From Desulfocarbo sp964620595 (lineage in GTDB: Bacteria; Desulfobacterota; Desulfarculia; Desulfarculales; Desulfarculaceae): a DNA stretch of 64,000 bases. The stretch covers positions 1 to 64,000 of the forward strand of contig CAZUHP010000015.1 in NCBI GenBank assembly GCA_964620595.1, given 5' to 3'. A program made the position numbers and the translations under genes. This document shows, piece by piece, positions 49,837-58,874 of this stretch (within the stretch, counting starts at the first letter, position 1; each line of letters opens with the position of its first letter). The notes below the pieces were generated by a model that worked only from the letters and a program-made list of their open reading frames with translations, had not been told where the DNA came from and did no database searches.

Positions 49837-50969
49837 TGCTGCGCAAGACGCTCACCGACGACACCTTCTACCTGAACATGGGGCCCCAGCATCCCAGCAC
49901 CCACGGGGTGCTGCGTCTGCTCCTGCGCCTGGACGGCGAACGCATCGTGGAATGCGAGCCCGTGCTGGGCTACAGCCACCGGGGCCATGAGCACATGGCC
50001 CAGACCCGGAGCTACCTCCGCTTCATGCCCAACCCCAGCCGCATGGACTACCTCTCCGGCCTGATGTACAACCACGCCTTCTGCCTGGCGGTGGAGCGCG
50101 CCTGCGGCATCCAGGCCCCGCCGCGGGCCCAGTACATCCGGGTCATCTGCGCCGAGTTGAACCGCATCGCCAGCCACCTCCTCTGGTTCGGGGCCTACCT
50201 CCTGGACCTGGGCGGCTTCACCCCCTTTCTCTATGCCTTCGACGACCGGGAGGACATCCTGGCCATCCTGGGCGAGATCACCGGCTCCCGCCTCACCTAT
50301 TCCTACTGCCGCTTCGGCGGGGTGGAGCGCGATGTGACCCCCAAGTTCATCGAACTCACCAAGGCCTTCATCCCCAAGCTGCGGGCCCGGCTCAAGGACT
50401 ACGACACCTTGGTGAGCAAGAACGTGATCTTCATCAACCGTACCAAGGGCATCGGCCCCATCTCCAGGGACCAGGCCCGGGACTACGCCCTCACCGGCCC
50501 CAACCTCAGGGCCTGCGGCGTGCCCTTTGACCTGCGGCGGAGCGAACCCTACAGCGTGTACCCGGAGCTGGATTTCCAGGTGGTCACCGCGGACCACGAC
50601 GACCACGAGCAGGACGCGGCCGACTGCTATGACCGCTACCTGGTGCGCATGCAGGAAATGACCCAGAGCCTGAACATCGTGGAGCAGGCATTGGAGCGGA
50701 TGCCCCGCGGCTCCATCCGCGCCCGGGGAGTGCCCCAGGAGCCTGCCCCGCCCCCGGGCGACTACCAGTTCTCCTATGAGAGCGCCCGGGGCATGGTGAG
50801 CGTGTACCTGGTCTCCGACGGCTCCCGGGTGCCGGTGCGCATGAAGTGGCGCACCCCCAGCTTCAGCAACCTGAGCATCCTGCCGCTGCTTTTGCCCGGC
50901 ACCCTGGTGGCCGACACCGTGGCCATCCTGGGCAGCCTGGACCTGGTGATTCCCGAGATAGACCGTTAG
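49836..50969 (+). CDS. nuoD: NADH-quinone oxidoreductase subunit D
   Basis: 377 residues; ATG 49836 shares the A of the nuoC TGA. N-terminal GPQHPSTHGVLRLLL, with ICAELNRIASHLLWFG and the C-terminal IPEIDR ending typical of the 49-kDa subunit. It forms the quinone cavity with NuoB. Confidence 0.96.
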   Translation: MLRKTLTDDTFYLNMGPQHPSTHGVLRLLLRLDGERIVECEPVLGYSHRGHEHMAQTRSYLRFMPNPSRMDYLSGLMYNHAFCLAVERACGIQAPPRAQYIRVICAELNRIASHLLWFGAYLLDLGGFTPFLYAFDDREDILAILGEITGSRLTYSYCRFGGVERDVTPKFIELTKAFIPKLRARLKDYDTLVSKNVIFINRTKGIGPISRDQARDYALTGPNLRACGVPFDLRRSEPYSVYPELDFQVVTADHDDHEQDAADCYDRYLVRMQEMTQSLNIVEQALERMPRGSIRARGVPQEPAPPPGDYQFSYESARGMVSVYLVSDGSRVPVRMKWRTPSFSNLSILPLLLPGTLVADTVAILGSLDLVIPEIDR

Positions 50970-50987
50970 GGAGGTTGCGACCCCGTA

Positions 50988-51989
50988 ATGCTGGCAGCGC
51001 TGCAAAACACCTGGCAAGCCCTGGTCGACTTCTTCGGCCCGGTGGCCCTGGTGCTCTTCATCGGCCTGGTGGTGGCGCTCACCTGGGTGCAGATCAACGC
51101 CCTGTTCCTGGTGTGGCTGGAGCGCAAGGTGGCAGGCCACATCCAGCTCCGCATCGGCCCCAAGGAGGTGGGGCCCTTCGGCATCCTGCAAACCATCGTG
51201 GACGGGGTCAAGCTCCTGGGCAAGGAGCTGATCACTCCCCGTCCGGTGAGCTGGCTGCTCTTCGTGCTCAGCCCCATCCTGGTCTTCACCCCGGTGCTGG
51301 TGCCCTTCGTGGTGCTGCCCTTTGGCGAAAACCTCCAGGTGCGCGACCTGAACGTGGGCCTGATGCTCATCTTCGCCTTTGCCGGCCTCAACGTGCTGGC
51401 CATCCTCATGGGCGGCTGGGCCAGCAACAACAAGTACGCCCTCTTGGGCGCGGTGCGCTCGGTGGCCCAGAACGTGGCCTACGAGATACCCTTGCTGCTC
51501 TCGGCCATGAGCGTGGTGATCCTCTCCGGCTCCCTGAGCCTGCGCGCCATCGTGGACGCCCAGGAAGGGCTGTGGTTCGTGTTCGTGCAGCCGGTGGCGG
51601 CCCTGCTCTACCTGGTGGGCGCCACCGCCGAAACCAACCGGGCGCCCTTTGACATACCCGAGGCCGAGAGCGAGCTGGTGGCCGGCTTCCACACCGAGTA
51701 CTCGGGCATGCGCTTCGGCCTTTTCTTCCTGGCCGAATACACCAACATGTTCATCGTGGCCTCGGTGGCCACCACCCTCTTCTTCGGCGGCTGGCGAGGG
51801 CCCATCGCCGACGGGCCCTGGTGGTTCCTGGCCAAGGTGTACCTGCTCATCTTCGGCGTGATCTGGGTGCGCTGGACCTTCCCCCGCCTGCGCTTCGACC
51901 AGCTCATGAACCTGGCTTGGAAGTACCTCATCCCCATCGCCCTGGCCAACCTTTTGGTCACGGCGCTGGTGCTGAAGCTGGTGAGGTGA
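50988..51989 (+). CDS. nuoH: NADH-quinone oxidoreductase subunit H
   Basis: 333 residues, about eight helices; conserved ERKVAGHIQLRIGP and ETNRAPFDIPEAESELVAG. It links the quinone site to the proton-pumping antiporter arm. RBS GGGAGG upstream of ATG. Confidence 0.96.
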   Translation: MLAALQNTWQALVDFFGPVALVLFIGLVVALTWVQINALFLVWLERKVAGHIQLRIGPKEVGPFGILQTIVDGVKLLGKELITPRPVSWLLFVLSPILVFTPVLVPFVVLPFGENLQVRDLNVGLMLIFAFAGLNVLAILMGGWASNNKYALLGAVRSVAQNVAYEIPLLLSAMSVVILSGSLSLRAIVDAQEGLWFVFVQPVAALLYLVGATAETNRAPFDIPEAESELVAGFHTEYSGMRFGLFFLAEYTNMFIVASVATTLFFGGWRGPIADGPWWFLAKVYLLIFGVIWVRWTFPRLRFDQLMNLAWKYLIPIALANLLVTALVLKLVR

Positions 51990-51991
51990 GC

Positions 51992-52441
51992 ATGAACGCC
52001 CTGGCCCGCTATCTGAAAGATCTGGTCATCGGCGCCTGGAGCCTGGCCGCGGGCATGGGGGTGACCATACGCTACATGTTCAAGCCCGTGGCCACGGTGC
52101 AGTATCCCCGCCAGCGCCTGCCCCTGCCCGAGGCCTACCGGGGCCACATCGAGCTGGTGCCCGCCGAGGGCGGCCACCGCTGCCTGGCCTGCGGCGAGTG
52201 CTGGCGCACCTGTCCCAGCGGGGTGATCAAGGTGCAGGGGCTCAAGAGCCAGGCCAGCGACCACAACCGCGCCCGCTACTTCTTCATAGACTTCTCGCGC
52301 TGCTCCCTGTGCGGCCTTTGCGTGGAGGTCTGCCCGGAGAGGGCGCTGCGCTTCTCGCGGGAGTACGAACAGGCCGAGATCAGCCGCTACGGGGCGGTGG
52401 TGGACCTCATGTCCCGGCTGCAAGAGGGAGGGCGGGCATGA
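51992..52441 (+). CDS. nuoI: NADH-quinone oxidoreductase subunit I
   Basis: 149 residues with two 4Fe-4S motifs (CLACGECWRTCP and CSLCGLCVEVCP), the N6a/N6b clusters that bridge the input module to NuoB. Two bases after nuoH; overlaps nuoJ by four. Confidence 0.95.
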   Translation: MNALARYLKDLVIGAWSLAAGMGVTIRYMFKPVATVQYPRQRLPLPEAYRGHIELVPAEGGHRCLACGECWRTCPSGVIKVQGLKSQASDHNRARYFFIDFSRCSLCGLCVEVCPERALRFSREYEQAEISRYGAVVDLMSRLQEGGRA

Positions 52442-52998
52442 CTCCGGCCATGGCCCAATACATCCGGCCCGAGGTGGTGGCCTACGGCGCCTTTGGCCTG
52501 ACCCTGCTCCTGGTCTTCGGCGGCGCCCTGTTGGCGGTGCTGCCCAAGAACATCATCCACAACGTATTCGGCCTGGCTACCAGCCTGGTGGGCGTGGCCG
52601 GCCTGTTCATCTTCCTGGGCAGCGAGTTCCTGGCCATGATGGAGATCCTCATCTACATCGGCGCCATCTGCATCGCCATCGTGTTCGCCATCATGCTCTC
52701 CCAGCCCATGCACCTGCAGATACCCCGGCGCTGGCGGCCCAAGCTGGTGTTCTCCTTCGTGGTGGCCGCTTCCATCTTCATCTCCTTTTCCGGCATCGTC
52801 ACCCACACCGCCTGGGAACCGGCCCTGAACCGGGGCGGCGACTGGGGCGTGGCCCGCCTGGGCCGGCTGCTCATGACCCGCTACGAGCTTTTGTTCGAAC
52901 TCATCTCCCTGGTGCTCCTGGTGGCCATCATGGGCGCCATCATCACCGCCGCCGCCCTGACCGGCGAAGAAGGCGGCCCGAACGACAAGGAGGCCTGA
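52438..52998 (+). CDS. nuoJ: NADH-quinone oxidoreductase subunit J
   Basis: 186 residues, five hydrophobic helices; the conserved third-helix block EILIYIGAICIAIVF is intact. Membrane subunit adjoining NuoK. Confidence 0.93.
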   Translation: MTPAMAQYIRPEVVAYGAFGLTLLLVFGGALLAVLPKNIIHNVFGLATSLVGVAGLFIFLGSEFLAMMEILIYIGAICIAIVFAIMLSQPMHLQIPRRWRPKLVFSFVVAASIFISFSGIVTHTAWEPALNRGGDWGVARLGRLLMTRYELLFELISLVLLVAIMGAIITAAALTGEEGGPNDKEA

Positions 52999-53005
52999 TC
53001 CTGCC

Positions 53006-53314
53006 GTGGACAGCCTGACCACATACCTGTTCGTCGCGCTGCTGCTGTTCTGTATCGGCCTGTTCGGCCTTTTGCAGCGCCGCTCCCTGATCGGCATGCT
53101 GATCAGCGTGGAGCTGATGCTCAACGCGGCCAGCATCAACTTCCTGGCCTTCAACCGCTTCCTGGCCCCGGACCCGGCCACGGGCCAGATAATGGTTCTC
53201 TTTGTCATGGGCATCGCCGCGGCCGAGGCGGCCATCGCCCTGAGCCTGATCCTGGCCTTGTTCCGGCGCATGCGTTCCATTGACATCGAAAAGGCCCGGG
53301 AGCTGAGGGGGTAG
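53006..53314 (+). CDS. nuoK: NADH-quinone oxidoreductase subunit K
   Basis: 102 residues, GTG start. Three helices with the functional Glu in ISVELMLNAASINFL and a second Glu in AAAEAAIALSLI. MrpC-like proton-path subunit. Confidence 0.94.
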   Translation: MDSLTTYLFVALLLFCIGLFGLLQRRSLIGMLISVELMLNAASINFLAFNRFLAPDPATGQIMVLFVMGIAAAEAAIALSLILALFRRMRSIDIEKARELRG

Positions 53315-53316
53315 GC

Positions 53317-55215
53317 ATGACTGCAATGGCGCCCGAAGGCATGGTGACCTGGCTGACGCTCATCGCCATGGGCCTGCCCTTCGTGGCCTTTTTGGTCATC
53401 TTCTTCCTCACCCGGCCCCGGGTGGTCCCCTCCCTGGCGGTGAGTCTGGTCTGCTCGGCCGTATCCCTGGTGGTGGCCTGGTGGCTGCTCTTCCACTACC
53501 GGACCATGGAAGCGCCAATGGTCTTCCAGGTGCTGTGGATGGCCGGCGGCCAGGCGGCGATCAGCTTTGGCTTTCTGCTGGACCCCTTGAGCCTGGTGAT
53601 GCTGGTAATCGTCACCAGCATCAGCTTCCTGGTGCAGGTCTACAGCCTGGGCTACATGGCCGGCGACCCGGGCATAGCCAAGTACTACAGCTTCCTCTCT
53701 CTCTTCGCCTGGTCCATGATCGGGCTGGTGGCGGCCTCGGGGTTGATGCAGCTCTACATCTTCTGGGAGCTGGTGGGGCTGTCCAGCTACCTGCTCATCG
53801 GCTTCTGGCACCACAAGTTCAGCGCCTCCCAGGCCGGCAAGAAGGCCTTTGTCATGACCCGGCTGGGCGATTTGGGCTTCTTCCTGGGCATCATCATCCT
53901 GCTGCTCAACCTGGGCGACCTGTCCATCCTGGGCCTGAACAACCAGGCCGCGGCCAAGCTCAGCCCGGGGCTGCTCACCCTCAGCGCGGTGCTGGTCTTC
54001 TGCGGAGTGGTGGGCAAGAGCGCCCAGTTCCCCCTCCTGACCTGGCTGCCCGACGCCATGGAGGGCCCCACCCCGGTGAGCGCCCTGTTGCACTCGGCCA
54101 CCATGGTGGCGGCCGGCGTGTACCTGGTGAGCCGGCTGTACCCCATGTACAGCGCCTCGCCCGACGCCTTGGCCGTGATGCTGGCGGTGGGCACGGTGAC
54201 CATGCTCCTGGCCTCCACCATGGCCATGGTGGCCGAGGACATAAAGCAGGTATGGGCCTACTCCACGGTGAGCCAGCTCGGCTTCATGCTCATGGGCCTG
54301 GGCGCGGGAAGCTACTTCGCCGGCGTGTTCCACCTCACCACCCACGCCGCCTTCAAGGCGCTGCTCTTCCTCTGCTCCGGCGTGTTCATCCACCACTTCG
54401 GCACCAACGACTTCTTTGCCATGAGCCGCCAGGGCGCCCGCGGCCTGCGCATCCCCATGGTGTGCATCACCATCGCCGGCGCGGCCCTAGCCGGGGTGTT
54501 CCCCCTGGCCGGCTTCTTCTCCAAGGAGGCGGTCATGGGTTCCCTGGCCGAGCTGGACCAGGGAATCTGGCTCTGGGCCGGGCTCCTGGGCGCCCTGCTC
54601 ACCGCCTACTACACCTTCCGCCTGCTGTTCGTGATGTGGTTCCCCAAGGCGGGGCAAACCGCCCCCCAGGCCGGCCACCAGGACCACGGCGGCCACGACC
54701 AGGATCACTCGGCCGGCGGCTACTGGGCCATGGCCGCGGCCCTCATCGTGCTGGCCTGCTTCACGGTGGCCCTGGGCCTCTTTGGCCAGGATCTCATCGA
54801 ATACCTGCATTGGCGGCGGCCGCCGGAGGTGCCCCACCACACCTGGCTGCTGGTGGTGGCGGTATCGGTAGTGGCCCTGGGGGTGGTCCTGGCCTGGCTG
54901 GAGTTCGGCCGGCGGGGCGCGGCTCAGGAGGGCTTCCTGCGCCGCCTGCCCGCCCTGGAGACCCTCTTCCGGCGGCGCTGGTATCTGGACGACCTGTACC
55001 GGCGGCTCACCGACTACGTGGTCTACGGAGTGTTCAGCCGCTTCTTGACCATGAACGACCGCAGGGTGGTGGACGGCGCCATAGACGGAGTCTGCCGCGG
55101 CACCGTGGGCACCGGCTGGCTGCTCAGCTTCCTGCAGAGCGGGCTTTTGCAATACAACCTCTTCGCCATGGTGCTGATCATAGCCCTGGTGGGGCTCTAC
55201 TTCCTCTTGCTGTGA
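53317..55215 (+). CDS. nuoL: NADH-quinone oxidoreductase subunit L
   Basis: 632 residues, about 14-16 helices. Antiporter signatures FWELVGLSSYLLIG (Glu), the Lys in VVGKSAQFPLLTW, HSATMVAAGVYL and the long C-terminal amphipathic/anchor part. Distal proton pump. A His-rich insert lies near residue 455 (QAGHQDHGGHDQDHS). Confidence 0.95.
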   Translation: MTAMAPEGMVTWLTLIAMGLPFVAFLVIFFLTRPRVVPSLAVSLVCSAVSLVVAWWLLFHYRTMEAPMVFQVLWMAGGQAAISFGFLLDPLSLVMLVIVTSISFLVQVYSLGYMAGDPGIAKYYSFLSLFAWSMIGLVAASGLMQLYIFWELVGLSSYLLIGFWHHKFSASQAGKKAFVMTRLGDLGFFLGIIILLLNLGDLSILGLNNQAAAKLSPGLLTLSAVLVFCGVVGKSAQFPLLTWLPDAMEGPTPVSALLHSATMVAAGVYLVSRLYPMYSASPDALAVMLAVGTVTMLLASTMAMVAEDIKQVWAYSTVSQLGFMLMGLGAGSYFAGVFHLTTHAAFKALLFLCSGVFIHHFGTNDFFAMSRQGARGLRIPMVCITIAGAALAGVFPLAGFFSKEAVMGSLAELDQGIWLWAGLLGALLTAYYTFRLLFVMWFPKAGQTAPQAGHQDHGGHDQDHSAGGYWAMAAALIVLACFTVALGLFGQDLIEYLHWRRPPEVPHHTWLLVVAVSVVALGVVLAWLEFGRRGAAQEGFLRRLPALETLFRRRWYLDDLYRRLTDYVVYGVFSRFLTMNDRRVVDGAIDGVCRGTVGTGWLLSFLQSGLLQYNLFAMVLIIALVGLYFLLL

Positions 55216-55225
55216 GGAACGGACC

Positions 55226-56689
55226 ATGACCGGCTTTCCCATCCTCTCAGCCATAATGCTGGCGCCCGGCGCGGGCCTGCTGGTGATCCTGTTCTTGCCC
55301 CCGCAGGCCAAGCGCGCGGTGCGCTGGGTGTCCCTGGCCGCGTCCGGGGTCAGCCTGGTGCTCACCCTGTACCTCTACGCCGCCTATGACGCCACGGCCG
55401 GAGGGCTGCAATTCGTGGAGCGCAGCCTGTGGGTGGAAAGCCTGGGCATCTACTACTTCCTGGGCGTGGACGGCATCAACCTGCCCCTGGTGTTGCTCAC
55501 CAGCATCGTGTTCTTCACCGGCGTGTGGACCATGTGGGACCTGGAGAAGCGGGTCAAGGAGTTCTTCTCCTTCATGCTGCTCATGGTGCTGGGCGTGTAC
55601 GGCGTGTTCATGTCCCTGGACCTCTTTTTCCTCTTCGTGTTCTACGACGTGTCGCTCTTTCCCATGTACCCCCTCATCGCCATCTGGGGCTCCACCCGCA
55701 AGGAGTACGGCGCCCTTAAGCTCACCCTCTACCTCCTGGCCGGCTCGGCCCTGGTGCTGCCCGGCATCCTGTACGTGTACTTCCAGAGCGGCGTGTTCAG
55801 CTTCGACCTGATGGAGATCGCCGCCGCCGGCCTGCCGCCCGCGGCCCAGAGCCTGGGCTTTCTCCTGTTCCTGTTCGGTTTCGGGGTACTGGCCGGCCTG
55901 TGGCCCTTCCACACCTGGTCGCCGGTGGGCCACGTGGCCGCGCCCACCGCGGTGAGCATGATCCACGCCGGGGTGCTCATGAAGCTGGGCGCCTACGGCG
56001 TGCTGCGGGTGGGCATGTTCCTCTGTCCCCAGGGGCTGGTGGAATGGTCGCCCCTCATGGCCACCCTGGCCACGGTGGGCATCGTGTACGGCGCCCTGGT
56101 GGGCCTGGCCCAGACCGACCTCAAGTACGTGATCGGCTACTCCTCGGTGAGCCACATGGGCCTGGTGAGCCTGGGCCTGGCCACCGGCACCCTGGGGGGG
56201 GTGGACGGCGCGGTGTTCCAGATGTTCGCCCACGGGGTGATGACCGCCCTGTTCTTCTCCACCGTGGGCCACATCTACGACCGCACCCACACCAAGCTGA
56301 TACCCGAGCTGGGCGGCATGGCCAAGGTCATGCCCCGAGCCAGCTTCTTCTTCATCCTGGCCGCCCTGGCCGGCATCGGGGTGCCCTGCCTGGCCAGCTT
56401 CTGGGCCGAGCTTCTGGTGTTCATCAACGGCTTTGCCGTGTACCCGGCCCTGGGCACCGCCGCGGTGCTGGGCCTGGTGGTGAGCGCGCTGTTCATGCTG
56501 CGGGTGGTGCAGCGCACCTTCTACGGCGAGAAGAACCAACAGTACGCGGGCGCGCCGGACATGAGCGGGGTCATGGTGCTGCCCCGGGCGCTGCTGGCCG
56601 GCACCATCTTGTTCTTCGGGCTCCTGCCCCGCTTCATGCTGGACACCATCCAGACCGGGGTGGCCCCCTTGGTGGAGCTGTTTAAGTGA
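55226..56689 (+). CDS. nuoM: NADH-quinone oxidoreductase subunit M
   Basis: 487 residues, 13-14 helices. Conserved FYDVSLFPMYPLI, GHVAAPTAVSMIHAGVLMK and IGYSSVSHMGLV. Antiporter-like proton pump subunit. Its TGA shares its final A with the nuoN ATG. Confidence 0.95.
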   Translation: MTGFPILSAIMLAPGAGLLVILFLPPQAKRAVRWVSLAASGVSLVLTLYLYAAYDATAGGLQFVERSLWVESLGIYYFLGVDGINLPLVLLTSIVFFTGVWTMWDLEKRVKEFFSFMLLMVLGVYGVFMSLDLFFLFVFYDVSLFPMYPLIAIWGSTRKEYGALKLTLYLLAGSALVLPGILYVYFQSGVFSFDLMEIAAAGLPPAAQSLGFLLFLFGFGVLAGLWPFHTWSPVGHVAAPTAVSMIHAGVLMKLGAYGVLRVGMFLCPQGLVEWSPLMATLATVGIVYGALVGLAQTDLKYVIGYSSVSHMGLVSLGLATGTLGGVDGAVFQMFAHGVMTALFFSTVGHIYDRTHTKLIPELGGMAKVMPRASFFFILAALAGIGVPCLASFWAELLVFINGFAVYPALGTAAVLGLVVSALFMLRVVQRTFYGEKNQQYAGAPDMSGVMVLPRALLAGTILFFGLLPRFMLDTIQTGVAPLVELFK

Positions 56690-58122
56690 TGCCGCGGGAG
56701 ATCATGCTCTTTCTGCCGGAGTTGGCCTGCCTGTTCATGGTGCTGGTGCTGTTCTGCCTGTGCCTGCCCAAGGAGGTGAGCCAGCGCCGGGTGCACAGCG
56801 TCGCGCTCACCCTCTCCGGCTTGGGCGTGGCAGCGGCGGTGGCCGGCCTGTGGCAGCATGGCGAACTCTTCTTCGCGGCCTACCGGGTGGACCTCTTCAG
56901 CCAGGTGTTCAAGCTCATCATCGCGGTGGCGGTGTTCCTGGTGGTCAGCATCTGCCGGGGCCTGGCCGGGGTGGAGGAACGCTACCACGCCGACTTCTTC
57001 CTGTTCCTGGCCACCTGCAGCCTGGGCATGATGCTCATGGTCAGCGCCATGGAGCTGATGACCCTCTACGTGGCCCTGGAACTCAGCTCCTTCAGCCTCT
57101 ACATCCTGGTGCCGCTCAGGCGCGGCGACGACATGGACGTGGAGGCGGGAGTCAAGTACCTGTTCATCGGCATCACCGCCTCCTGCGTGATGCTCTTTGG
57201 CATCAGCTACGTCTTCGGGGTGGCCCACACCACCTACCTCTCCGCCATCATGGAGCGCCTGCCGCTTCTGATCCAACAGCCCGCCGCGGCGATCGGCCTC
57301 ATGCTCACCCTGTCCGGCTTCTTCTTCAAGCTGGCCGTGTTCCCCTTCCACTTCTGGGCACCGGACGTGTACCAGGGCGCGGCCAACCAGGTGACGGCCT
57401 TCATCGCCACTGCCTCCAAGGCTGCGGCGGTGGCGCTCCTCATCCGCCTCACCGCCCTCACCGGCGGCACCAGCCTGCACCTCATCGACGTGCTCATGGT
57501 GCTCTGCGTGGCCTCCATGACCCTGGGCAACCTGGTGGCCATCGTGCAGAAGGGTCTCAAGCGCATGCTGGCCTACAGCTCGGTGGCCCACGCCGGCTAC
57601 GTGCTCATGGGCATCCTCACCATGAGCGAACTGGGCTACTCGGCCGCGGTGTTCTATTCCATGGCCTACATGGTGATGAACTTCGCAGCCTTCGCGGTGG
57701 TGGTGCTGGTGGCCACCGACGGCCAGAACCTGGCCATAACCGACCTGGCCGGCCTGCACCGGCGGGCGCCGGTCCTGGCGCTCACCCTGATGATGGCCCT
57801 GTTCTCCCTGGCCGGGATTCCGCCCACCGTGGGCTTCACCGGCAAGTTCCTGGTGTTCGCCGGCGCCATGCAGCAGGGCTATTTCTGGCTGGTCCTGGTG
57901 GGCATGATAAACGCCACCATAAGCCTCTACTACTATCTCATGGTCATCAAGGCGGCCTACCTGATCAAACCCGAGCGAGAGCTGCCGCCGCTCACCCTGT
58001 CACTGCCGGTTCGGCTTCTGAACTACGCACTCATCGCGGCCATGGTCTACCTGGGGGTGTTCCCCGGCGGGTTCCTGGATCTGGCCCAGGCCGCAGTGCG
58101 CGGAATCATGGGAGGCGTGTAG
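56689..58122 (+). CDS. nuoN: NADH-quinone oxidoreductase subunit N
   Basis: 477 residues from ATG 56689 (GTG 56686 is an alternative). Antiporter motifs YVALELSSFSLYILV, FHFWAPDVYQGA and LAYSSVAHAGYVLMG. Last of the membrane-arm genes; two bases later the atypical input-module genes begin. Confidence 0.95.
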   Translation: MPREIMLFLPELACLFMVLVLFCLCLPKEVSQRRVHSVALTLSGLGVAAAVAGLWQHGELFFAAYRVDLFSQVFKLIIAVAVFLVVSICRGLAGVEERYHADFFLFLATCSLGMMLMVSAMELMTLYVALELSSFSLYILVPLRRGDDMDVEAGVKYLFIGITASCVMLFGISYVFGVAHTTYLSAIMERLPLLIQQPAAAIGLMLTLSGFFFKLAVFPFHFWAPDVYQGAANQVTAFIATASKAAAVALLIRLTALTGGTSLHLIDVLMVLCVASMTLGNLVAIVQKGLKRMLAYSSVAHAGYVLMGILTMSELGYSAAVFYSMAYMVMNFAAFAVVVLVATDGQNLAITDLAGLHRRAPVLALTLMMALFSLAGIPPTVGFTGKFLVFAGAMQQGYFWLVLVGMINATISLYYYLMVIKAAYLIKPERELPPLTLSLPVRLLNYALIAAMVYLGVFPGGFLDLAQAAVRGIMGGV

Positions 58123-58124
58123 CC

Positions 58125-58874
58125 ATGCGCCACGGCCTGGCCAGAGACGAGCGCGGCCTGCCGCGGAGCAGGCGGGAGGCACCGCTGCCGGTCCTGGGCC
58201 CCACCCGCCTGGTGATATGCGGGCATCCCCAATGCCGGCGGGGCGCGCCGGAGCTGAGGGCCGCCCTGGCCCGGGAGGCCGAGGCGCGGGAGCTGGAACT
58301 CACCCTGGGCGAGGCCCCCACCGTGTGCCGGGGCGACTGCGCGGGCGGGCCCTACCTGGGGCTCGGCGAGCTGGGGCTCTTCTACGGGGGCGTGGCGCCC
58401 GAGGAGGCGGCCGAACTGGTGACCGAGACCTGCCTGGCCGGGCGCCTGCTCTTTCCGCGGCTGTTGGTTTCGCCGCTCACGGTGACCGACAGCAGGGTGC
58501 ACTATCCCCGCAGCCGGGACGCGCTGGTGCTCCTGGAGGAGGACCGCTGCCCCTTGCAGGCGGCGGCCTATATCTTCCGCTTCAACGCAGCCGAGTCCTG
58601 CGGCAAGTGCCTGCCCTGCCGCCTGGGGGTACACCGGGTGGAGACTCTCTTGCGGCAACTGGAAAACGGCGGGGCCGGGGCAAAGGCGCTCCAGGAACTG
58701 GAACAGCTCACCCAGGCCATGGCCCGCGACTCCTACTGCGACTTCGCGGCCAAGGTGACCGCGCCCCTGCGGCTGGTGCTGGAGCTGGCCCGGGAGGAGG
58801 TGGTCCGCCACCTGGAGGGCGGCTGCCCCCATGCCGCCGCCGGCCTGGAGCCCCTGGGCAGGGGAGGAGCGTGA
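58125..58874 (+). CDS. NuoE/NuoF hybrid lacking the FMN/NADH domain
   Basis: 249 residues. Cys32-x4-Cys37 and Cys68-x3-Cys72 form a NuoE-type thioredoxin-fold [2Fe-2S] site (ICGHPQC; VCRGDC). After a short bridge the C-terminal NuoF domain carries Cys159/162/165 (ESCGKCLPC) and Cys205 (DSYC), with the 39-residue gap expected for cluster N3. The roughly 300-residue Rossmann-like FMN/NADH core of NuoF (GRGGGG-type loop) is absent. It therefore looks like an iron-sulfur relay, not a diaphorase. One-base overlap with the next gene shows coupling. Confidence 0.85.
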   Translation: MRHGLARDERGLPRSRREAPLPVLGPTRLVICGHPQCRRGAPELRAALAREAEARELELTLGEAPTVCRGDCAGGPYLGLGELGLFYGGVAPEEAAELVTETCLAGRLLFPRLLVSPLTVTDSRVHYPRSRDALVLLEEDRCPLQAAAYIFRFNAAESCGKCLPCRLGVHRVETLLRQLENGGAGAKALQELEQLTQAMARDSYCDFAAKVTAPLRLVLELAREEVVRHLEGGCPHAAAGLEPLGRGGA